NCBI GenBank assembly: GCA_002501285.1
Contig: DLSG01000005.1
Location: 1 to 5,388 of the forward strand
Length of the DNA stretch: 5,388 nt
Direction: 5' to 3'
Source: Christensenella sp. UBA7868
Lineage (GTDB): Bacteria; Bacillota; Clostridia; Christensenellales; UBA1242
The notes under the pieces are model-generated. The model did no database searches, was not told the origin of the DNA, and saw only the letters and a program-made list of their open reading frames with translations. Positions 1 to 4,086 of this stretch are shown piece by piece. The first letter of the stretch is position 1. Each line of letters opens with the position of its first letter. The translations under genes and the position numbers were made by a program.

Positions 1-112
1 CCAAAAAATCTTAACATTAGACAGTATACAAAACACCACAACAAAAAGTGGAAAGACATATTTATCAATTATGAAAAGTAATCTTGGAGTTTTGAGAGAA
101 GCGGTTGAGTAG
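1..112 (+). CDS. Metal (zinc-type) ABC transporter substrate-binding protein, C-terminal end only
   Basis: The frame with codons starting at base 2 is open from the window edge to a TAG stop at 110-112. It encodes about 36 residues, beginning QKILTLDSIQ and ending in a TYLSIMKSNLGVLREAVE-like helix. The pattern LTLDS followed by TYLSIM, N and L is what I recognise as the last strand and helix of cluster A-I (ZnuA/AdcA/TroA-like) metal-binding lipoproteins. Such proteins capture Zn2+ or Mn2+ outside the membrane and pass it to the permease. The ATPase gene starts 8 bases after the stop, and the permease follows, which is the expected operon context. Because only the tail is visible, the metal-binding residues and signal peptide cannot be checked, and zinc versus manganese cannot be decided here. 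Confidence 0.8.
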   Translation, partial: QKILTLDSIQNTTTKSGKTYLSIMKSNLGVLREAVE

Positions 113-120
113 GAAAAAAT

Positions 121-846
121 ATGACACAAATTGAATGTAAAAATATTTCCATTGGCTATGATAAAAATGCTATTTTATCAAATTTATCTTTTAGTGTTGA
201 AAATGGTGATTATCTTTGTATCCTTGGAGAAAATGGTGCAGGAAAATCTACTTTAATGAAAACAATTTTAGGACTTATTCCAATCGTTAGTGGTAAAATT
301 GAGTTTGAAAATGGTTTGACAAAAAAAGATATAGGGTATTTGCCCCAACAAACGATAGTTCAAAAAGACTTTCCAGCAACTTGTTATGAAATTGTTATTA
401 GTGGCTTTCAAAACAGATGTGGATTAAGACCTTTTTACAATAAGACAGAAAAGCAAAAAGCTCTTGACATAATGAAAGAAATTGGAATTGAGAAACTTAA
501 AAACAAATGTTTTAGAGAACTTTCTGGCGGACAAAAGCAAAGAGTTTTGCTTGCAAGGGCTTTGTGTAGCACACAGAAGATATTGTTGCTTGATGAACCA
601 GTTAGTGGCCTTGACCCAAAGGCTACAGAAGAAATGTATGAGATTATAGATAAGTTAAACAAAAATGGCATTACAGTGATTATGATTTCTCACGATGTAT
701 CTTCAGCCTTGAAATATGCCAAACACATTCTTTTTGTGAATAATAACCCGTTTTTTGGAACAAAAGAAGAATTTGAAAATAGTGATTTAGGCAAGCAATT
801 TGAAAAGTATGCAGGCGGACATATAGGGGGTCATCAAGATGAGTAA
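121..846 (+). CDS. znuC: Zinc-type metal ABC transporter ATP-binding protein (ZnuC/AdcC-like)
   Basis: A 241-residue cytoplasmic ATPase that powers metal import through the permease encoded next to it. All nucleotide-binding motifs are present: Walker A GENGAGKST (36-44), Q-loop YLPQQ (73-77), signature LSGGQ (134-138), Walker B ILLLDEP (154-160), D-loop SGLDP (162-166) and the switch histidine in MISHD (H191). The length suits the single-domain metal-type ATPases. The segment after the Q-loop (QKDFPATCYEIVISG) resembles the FP-x-T/S-V-x-E-V-V-x-x-G signature of this subfamily. The ATG at 121 is chosen because AGGAAA at 111-116, overlapping the upstream stop, gives a well-spaced Shine-Dalgarno sequence. 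The tail has two histidines (AGGHIGGHQDE), a mild oddity that may touch metal. Zinc is favoured over manganese by family resemblance and by the Cys-rich small lipoprotein downstream, but this is not proved. The symbol follows the common zinc-operon naming. Confidence 0.93.
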   Translation: MTQIECKNISIGYDKNAILSNLSFSVENGDYLCILGENGAGKSTLMKTILGLIPIVSGKIEFENGLTKKDIGYLPQQTIVQKDFPATCYEIVISGFQNRCGLRPFYNKTEKQKALDIMKEIGIEKLKNKCFRELSGGQKQRVLLARALCSTQKILLLDEPVSGLDPKATEEMYEIIDKLNKNGITVIMISHDVSSALKYAKHILFVNNNPFFGTKEEFENSDLGKQFEKYAGGHIGGHQDE

Positions 847-1693
847 ACTTTTTGAAACATTATCATTTTATTTGTCATTCCCCTTTGTTCGCTATGCTAT
901 AATTGTTGGAATTTTAATCTCTCTTTGCGCTTCACTTTTGGGTGTAACTTTGGTGTTAAAACGATTTTCATATATTGGAGATGGACTTTCCCATACTGCT
1001 TTTGGTGCAATGGCTATCGGAAGTGTGTTAGGTCTTACTAACAATATGATTATTGTTCTGCCAATAACCATTATTTCTGCAATTCTTCTATTAAAAACAA
1101 GCCAGAATAAAAAAATAAATGGAGATGCTTTAATTGCAATTTTATCCGTTAGTGCACTTGCTATTGGCTATCTTCTATTAAATGTATTTAATGTGTCTTC
1201 AAATGTTTCTGGTGATGTATGCACAACACTTTTTGGCTCAACTTCAATTCTTACACTTTCATCAAGTGATGTATGGCTTACAATAGGACTTGCTCTGTTT
1301 GTTATTTTGTTCTTTATTTTCTTTTACAATAAGATTTTTGCAGTTACATTTGATGAAAATTTTGCAAAAGCAAGTGGAACAAAAACCGAATTATTTAACA
1401 TCTTGCTTGCAAGTATAATTGCCATTGTTATAGTTATTGCTATGAATTTGGTTGGTTCGCTTTTAGTTTCAGCACTTGTAATATTCCCAGCACTTTCAGC
1501 TATGAGAGTTTTTAAAAGTTTCAAGGGAGTGATTATCTGTTCTGGTGTAATATCCATTTTGTGTGCCTTCTTTGGAATAATCCTTTCTATATTGATTGGA
1601 ACACCAGTTGGTGCGACTATTATACTTGTTGATATTGTTTGTTTTATTGCTTTTTTCATTATAGGAAAATTTGCTTATAGGAGAAAAGTATGA
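839..1693 (+). CDS. znuB: Zinc-type metal ABC transporter permease (ZnuB/AdcB-like, ABC-3 family)
   Basis: A 284-residue integral membrane protein forming the metal channel. It is hydrophobic throughout, with roughly eight or nine membrane segments; clear ones lie near residues 18-40, 69-86, 97-116, 145-163, 186-206, 229-250 and 255-276. Hallmarks of the ABC-3 family are SYIGDGLSHTAFGAMAIG (44-61, with D48 and H52), the FAKASG motif (175-180) before a membrane helix, MNLVGSLLVSALVIFPALSA (202-221) and GTPVGATIILV near the C-terminus. The first ATG overlaps the ATPase gene by 8 bases, with a strong AGGGGG site at 825-830, so translation is probably coupled. The gene overlaps the next one by 4 bases (ATGA). 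It presumably works as a homodimer with two copies of the ATPase. The family includes Zn, Mn and Fe importers; zinc is favoured but inferred. Confidence 0.93.
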   Translation: MSKLFETLSFYLSFPFVRYAIIVGILISLCASLLGVTLVLKRFSYIGDGLSHTAFGAMAIGSVLGLTNNMIIVLPITIISAILLLKTSQNKKINGDALIAILSVSALAIGYLLLNVFNVSSNVSGDVCTTLFGSTSILTLSSSDVWLTIGLALFVILFFIFFYNKIFAVTFDENFAKASGTKTELFNILLASIIAIVIVIAMNLVGSLLVSALVIFPALSAMRVFKSFKGVIICSGVISILCAFFGIILSILIGTPVGATIILVDIVCFIAFFIIGKFAYRRKV

Positions 1694-2121
1694 AATCAAA
1701 ATTAAAAAAAGTATTTATGACATTATCTCTTGTCTTAATGGTGGGAATTATATTTATTTCTATTGGTGGTTGTGGTAAAAATATTGATACAAGCGGAAAT
1801 TATATTGACCTTACAAATATGAATAGCACAATGGTATATTCGCAAGTTTATAATATGCTATCTTCACCAAATGAATATAAAGGCAAAACAATAAAAGCTA
1901 GTGGAACACATAGTGTAATTTATGATGATTCTACTAACACAACATATCATGCCATAATAATAAATGATGCCTTAGGTTGTTGCTCACAAGGTTTGGAATT
2001 TGTTTTGTCTAATGGGAATTATCCAAAGAAAAACAAGTATATAACCGTGGAAGGAATTTTTGGAACATATAAAGAAAATGGAACAACTTATTGTTATCTT
2101 AAATCATCAAAAATTGTTTAA
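1690..2121 (+). CDS. Small lipoprotein with a vicinal Cys pair, last gene of the zinc-type operon
   Basis: A 143-residue secreted lipoprotein of uncertain function. The start (ATG 1690, ATGA overlap with the permease stop) has AGGAG at 1679-1683. Residues 1-27 form a Lys-rich N-end and hydrophobic stretch ending in an acceptable lipobox, IGGC, so C28 would be lipidated and the protein held on the outer face of the membrane. The mature part has a strand-rich pattern: a helix-like segment STMVYSQVYNMLSSPNEY (46-63), then GKTIKASG (65-72), AIIINDALGCCSQGLEFVL (88-106) and YITVEGIFGTYKENGTTYCYL (117-137). This looks like a small five-strand barrel of OB type. I recall similar small lipoproteins with a CCSQG(I/L)EF motif next to metal ABC importers in Bacillota, but cannot verify this here. 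C97, C98, C135, H74 and H87 are possible metal ligands. A role in zinc handling is inferred from position only. Confidence 0.8.
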   Translation: MKSKLKKVFMTLSLVLMVGIIFISIGGCGKNIDTSGNYIDLTNMNSTMVYSQVYNMLSSPNEYKGKTIKASGTHSVIYDDSTNTTYHAIIINDALGCCSQGLEFVLSNGNYPKKNKYITVEGIFGTYKENGTTYCYLKSSKIV

Positions 2122-2140
2122 TTATTATATTGACCTATAT

Positions 2141-2175
2141 AAAAATGAGAGCAGTATTTGCTCTCATTTTTGTTT
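2141..2175. terminator. Rho-independent terminator closing the zinc-type operon, probably bidirectional
   Basis: The arms at 2141-2153 (AAAAATGAGAGCA) and 2159-2171 (TGCTCTCATTTTT) pair perfectly over 13 bp around a 5-base loop. On the plus strand the right arm ends in TTTTT and continues into GTTT. On the minus strand the arm also ends in TTTTT. It lies 19 bases after the lipoprotein stop and 21 bases beyond the end of the convergent SLOG gene, so it can serve both. Confidence 0.9.
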
Positions 2176-2196
2176 GAAAACGAATAAAAAAATGCA

Positions 2197-2742
2197 TTAT
2201 TGGGGATTAAAAGGGTCAACAATTCTAACTTTTTTGCCAGCGTTTTTTGCAATTCTAACTGTGTTTCCAGTGCCACTTAGTTTTCCATTCCATACTGCAA
2301 TAACGACATTACTTTGCTCAACCATATAGTTGTTTCTATCATTCATGCAAGTGTCGGTATATTCGGCTTTACTCACATAATGCACAATATCCGCTTTTTT
2401 AAGAATGTTTTTATATCTATCTTGCTGTAATAAACTCCATTTCTTTTCTTGATTTAAGCAAGGGATAGCACATTCTAGCATTATATTCTTATATTTCTTT
2501 TTTAGTTCTAAAACAATCTCTGCGCAAATCATATCAATACCTAACGCCATTCCAGAGATGAAGTATGTATAGCCATTCATAATTGCTTTTTCAATTATTG
2601 AAGTCATCACATTTTTAAATAAAATGCAACTTTCTTTTGTTTCATCATAACCCCAAGGCAAACTTTTCGGTCTATGACCGGTAAAGCAAATTTTTAATGC
2701 TTTAATGGTGTCTATTTGTTTTTTGATAAAAAAATTAAACAT
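2197..2742 (-). CDS. DUF1273 / YpsA-like SLOG-fold protein
   Basis: A 181-residue cytoplasmic protein of the DUF1273 family (YpsA-like, within the SLOG superfamily of Rossmann-like folds thought to bind nucleotide-derived ligands). Motifs I recognise, in order: FTGHRPKSLPWG (20-31), YFISGMALGIDMICAE (60-75), a PC-x-x-Q turn (94-98), a RY pair (109-110), YVSKAEYTDTCMNDRNNYMV (122-141) and WNGKLSGTGNTVRIA (151-165), ending in a VDPF strand. The length is normal for the family and all segments look intact. The start (ATG at 2742-2740) has GGAGT on the minus strand at 2751-2747, well spaced; about 16 residues precede the first core strand. B. subtilis YpsA affects cell division when overproduced, and other members occur on phages; the biochemical activity is unsettled. 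It diverges from a Cro/CI-type regulator across a three-operator region, so it is probably a target of that regulator. The link to a nucleotide signal is inference. Confidence 0.9.
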   Translation of the reverse strand: MFNFFIKKQIDTIKALKICFTGHRPKSLPWGYDETKESCILFKNVMTSIIEKAIMNGYTYFISGMALGIDMICAEIVLELKKKYKNIMLECAIPCLNQEKKWSLLQQDRYKNILKKADIVHYVSKAEYTDTCMNDRNNYMVEQSNVVIAVWNGKLSGTGNTVRIAKNAGKKVRIVDPFNPQ

Positions 2743-2754
2743 AATTACTCCAAT

Positions 2755-2772
2755 AGTTCTGTTTAGCGAACT
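2755..2772 (+). repeat. Operator-like site 1 (imperfect palindrome)
   Basis: The sequence AGTTCTGTTTAGCGAACT has 5-bp inverted arms (AGTTC/GAACT) around 8 bases. It shares TAGCGAAC with the other two sites and lies 3 bases upstream of the SLOG gene's Shine-Dalgarno sequence. Confidence 0.72.
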
Positions 2773-2777
2773 AAATT

Positions 2778-2806
2778 AGTTTACTACATTGTAATAAAAA
2801 TACAAA
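2778..2806 (-). promoter_or_regulatory. Candidate promoter for the SLOG gene (minus strand)
   Basis: On the minus strand a -35-like TTTGTA (2806-2801) and a -10-like TAAACT (2783-2778) are 17 bp apart, which would start transcription near 2771, within operator-like site 1. An alternative -10 is TACAAT (2793-2788), whose -35 would fall inside site 2. Both matches are weak, so the assignment is tentative. Confidence 0.35.
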
Positions 2807-2807
2807 G

Positions 2808-2825
2808 CGTTCTAACTAGCGAACG
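2808..2825 (+). repeat. Operator-like site 2 (imperfect palindrome, central)
   Basis: The sequence CGTTCTAACTAGCGAACG has perfect 5-bp inverted arms (CGTTC/GAACG) with 8 bases between them. It is the most symmetrical of the three sites and lies between the two candidate promoters. Confidence 0.75.
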
Positions 2826-2834
2826 GAATAATTT

Positions 2835-2863
2835 TTGTTAAATTTTATAATTCTATATATAGA
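2835..2863 (+). promoter_or_regulatory. Candidate promoter for the XRE regulator
   Basis: TTGTTA (2835-2840) and TATAGA (2858-2863) are separated by 17 bp, predicting a start near 2870 within operator-like site 3. A perfect TATAAT at 2846-2851 is an alternative -10, but it has no good -35, since that position falls at the end of site 2. Confidence 0.5.
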
Positions 2864-2864
2864 A

Positions 2865-2882
2865 CGCACGCCATAGCGAACG
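2865..2882 (+). repeat. Operator-like site 3 (degenerate left half)
   Basis: The sequence CGCACGCCATAGCGAACG keeps the right half TAGCGAACG seen in site 2, while its left arm matches only partly (CGCAC against CGTTC). It abuts the regulator's Shine-Dalgarno sequence GGGAGG (2882-2887). Confidence 0.65.
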
Positions 2883-2891
2883 GGAGGAATT

Positions 2892-3125
2892 ATGAAATTA
2901 TCAGAAGCTATTGCTATTAGAGTTAGCAAATTATTAAATGAAAGAAATTTATCTCAATATTCACTTTTCAAAAATGGTGGTGTACCACGATCAACCGTTT
3001 GTGATGTTATAAACAATAAAAAGAAAAGAGTTAGTACAGATACTGTTTATCAAATTTGCTCTACACTTGGACTAACATTAAGTGAATTTTTTAATGACCC
3101 AATGTTTAATGAATTAGATGATTAA
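2892..3125 (+). CDS. Small Cro/CI (XRE)-type transcriptional regulator
   Basis: A 77-residue DNA-binding protein consisting of almost nothing but a helix-turn-helix domain. The first helix is about residues 3-17 (SEAIAIRVSKLLNER). The HTH proper covers SQYSLFKNGG (21-30) and the recognition helix RSTVCDVINN (33-42). It is followed by VSTDTVYQICSTLGLTLSEFF (47-67), a pattern typical of single-domain XRE repressors in Bacillota. There is no ligand or protease domain, so any signal must come from a partner or from protein level. ATG 2892 has a near-ideal GGGAGG site 4 bases upstream. Three similar palindromes lie in front of it, so autorepression and control of the divergent SLOG gene are likely, though inferred. 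It is not a toxin-antitoxin antitoxin by any feature I can see. Confidence 0.9.
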   Translation: MKLSEAIAIRVSKLLNERNLSQYSLFKNGGVPRSTVCDVINNKKKRVSTDTVYQICSTLGLTLSEFFNDPMFNELDD

Positions 3126-3150
3126 ATTTGATACTAATTGACCTGCTTTA

Positions 3151-3159
3151 TGTTATAAT
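3151..3159 (+). promoter_or_regulatory. Extended -10 promoter for the orphan lipoprotein
   Basis: TGTTATAAT combines a consensus TATAAT (3154-3159) with the TGn extension. No good -35 is present: TTGACC at 3138-3143 is only 10 bp away, and TTGATA at 3128-3133 is 20 bp away. Transcription would begin near 3166, leaving a leader of about 12 bases that contains little but the Shine-Dalgarno sequence AGGAG (3168-3172). Confidence 0.6.
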
Positions 3160-3177
3160 CAAGGCATAGGAGATATT

Positions 3178-3738
3178 ATGAAAAAATTGATATTTAGTTT
3201 TCTGTCTGTTTGTTTGATATGTTTTTCTTTGTGTGGTTGTTCATCAGATAAAAAAGTTTCTCCAACAGTATATTCGCGAGTTGCACAAATAGATGTTTGT
3301 GTTGAGTCTGAAAATGATTTTATTATTGATACATACAATGTATATTTGACAAATTCAATTTATGAACCCAGTGTAACATCGGTTCTTGCAAGTGAAAGTG
3401 GGAATAAAACATATACAAAACAACACAAATATTCTTCAGTAAATACACATAATCACATTATAGAAAGCGATATTGGGAAGGTGAAAATTCAGTTTGAGAT
3501 ATTTTTACATGTTAAGTACGACGGAAAGACACTGCCGTATATTATAAGATTTACTGAATATTATTATACAAAATTACAGGATAATCAAATTTTACTTTAT
3601 ACCGATAAACAGTGTACAAATGAAGCAAGTTTTGATACTGACATAAAAGATGTTCATTATAGCACTGGTGAAGTTTATAGCGACTCATACAAAATTGATT
3701 TAAAAATTATTGTAGAACAAAATAATGATGTTGAATAA
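3178..3738 (+). CDS. Unrecognised lipoprotein
   Basis: I do not recognise the family. The 186-residue product begins MKKLIFSFLSVCLICFSLCGC, a standard lipoprotein signal with lipobox LCGC, so C21 would be lipidated and the protein anchored outside the membrane. The mature part has no obvious membrane segment or catalytic motif. It looks strand-rich, with segments such as VAQIDVCVES (35-44), IDTYNVYLTN (50-59), KVKIQFEIFLHVKYDG (101-116), LPYIIRFTEYYYTKL (119-133) and SYKIDLKIIVEQ (170-181), which would suit a beta-sandwich or lipocalin-like fold. ATG 3178 has AGGAG at 3168-3172. It lies 52 bases after the XRE regulator on the same strand, so read-through from that promoter is possible in addition to its own. 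A role linked to the regulator or SLOG protein cannot be inferred beyond proximity. Confidence 0.85.
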   Translation: MKKLIFSFLSVCLICFSLCGCSSDKKVSPTVYSRVAQIDVCVESENDFIIDTYNVYLTNSIYEPSVTSVLASESGNKTYTKQHKYSSVNTHNHIIESDIGKVKIQFEIFLHVKYDGKTLPYIIRFTEYYYTKLQDNQILLYTDKQCTNEASFDTDIKDVHYSTGEVYSDSYKIDLKIIVEQNNDVE

Positions 3739-3756
3739 AAACAAGCACAAAAAATA

Positions 3757-3789
3757 AGCCGAGAGTTTTTACTCCCGGCTCGTTTTTTT
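3757..3789. terminator. Bidirectional terminator between convergent genes
   Basis: AGCCGAGAGT (3757-3766) pairs with ACTCCCGGCT (3771-3780) over 10 positions with one A-C mismatch, around a TTTT loop. A T-run follows on the plus strand (3783-3789) and a TTATTTTTT run follows on the minus strand (3756-3748). The plus T-run overlaps the stop codon of the minus-strand gene, so the structure ends both transcripts in minimal space. Confidence 0.9.
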
Positions 3790-4075
3790 ATTGATTGTTT
3801 GTTGTATAGAATTTATCTGCAACTTTTACTTTGTAATCTTTTGGTTCAACTTTTCCGTCTTGGGTTGCTCGTAAGATAATATGTTCGTTATCCACATTTG
3901 CGTTATCAATGTTAGTATCTGTTATATTTTCTAGTTTGCTAGCATCAATAATATTCAGTCCTTTGTTTACTAGATAAGAACTAAATTGCCATAGTTTTTC
4001 AAACATTCCATTTGAGTCTAATATGCAACTAAAATCTTCTTCTTTGTTGTATGCTGTAATTCTAAAATAATTCAT
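3788..4075 (-). CDS. Small conserved-looking protein paired with the PcfJ-like gene
   Basis: A cytoplasmic protein of 95 residues from the preferred ATG at 4075; AGGAG on the minus strand at 4086-4082 is 6 bases upstream. A longer form from 4096 would add 7 residues, overlap the upstream gene and place that Shine-Dalgarno site inside the coding sequence, so it is less likely. The N-terminal half (MNYFRITAYN, then FSCILDSNGMFEKLWQFSSYL at 15-35) looks like a defined fold; the middle (47-65) is Asn/Asp-rich and looks like a linker. A strand pair, EHIILRATQDG and YKVKVADKFYTT, closes the protein. I have an impression of similar MNY(F/Y)RITAY...DSNGMFEKLWQFS proteins in Bacillota accessory DNA but no function to assign. 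It is not the PcfK family as far as I can tell. It starts 11 bases after the PcfJ-like stop and is clearly in one operon with it. Confidence 0.82.
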   Translation of the reverse strand: MNYFRITAYNKEEDFSCILDSNGMFEKLWQFSSYLVNKGLNIIDASKLENITDTNIDNANVDNEHIILRATQDGKVEPKDYKVKVADKFYTTNNQ

Positions 4076-4086
4076 AATTTTCTCCT

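Larger units (their letters stand above)
2743..2891. promoter_or_regulatory. Divergent regulatory region between the SLOG gene and the XRE regulator
   Basis: This 149-bp gap holds three similar 18-bp sites and weak promoters pointing both ways. The sites start at 2755, 2808 and 2865, thus 53 and 57 bp apart, all in the same orientation. The middle one sits close to both candidate -35 regions; the outer two overlap the likely transcription starts and end 3 bases before (SLOG gene) or one base into (regulator gene) the Shine-Dalgarno sequence. A further palindrome, AACTAA-A-TTAGTT at 2769-2781, overlaps the first site. The layout suggests autoregulation by the small XRE protein of both genes. 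The binding protein is inferred from position. Confidence 0.75.

Noticed and set aside
435..671. Minus-strand open frame inside the ATPase gene
   Set aside because: It is antisense to conserved ABC motifs and has no ribosome site; it is a shadow frame.
1324..1699. Two minus-strand open frames inside the permease gene
   Set aside because: Both lie antisense to the conserved membrane segments and have no context or ribosome site of their own.
2060..2329. Plus-strand 89-codon open frame overlapping the end of the zinc-operon lipoprotein and the SLOG gene
   Set aside because: It runs through a strong terminator hairpin, has no ribosome site at its start, and overlaps two well-supported genes.
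2755..2882. LexA (SOS) boxes, because of the GAAC and GTTC half-sites
   Set aside because: The Gram-positive LexA site is GAAC-N4-GTTC. Here the halves are in the opposite order with 8 bases between them, so the sites do not fit.
2755..2882. A short CRISPR-like array, because of three evenly spaced repeats
   Set aside because: The repeats are 18 bp, imperfect and palindromic, only three in number, and the gaps contain promoter-like sequence; operators explain them better.
2892..3738. Toxin-antitoxin system formed by the XRE gene and its neighbour
   Set aside because: The neighbour has a clear lipoprotein signal peptide and no toxin motif, and the genes are separated by an independent promoter.
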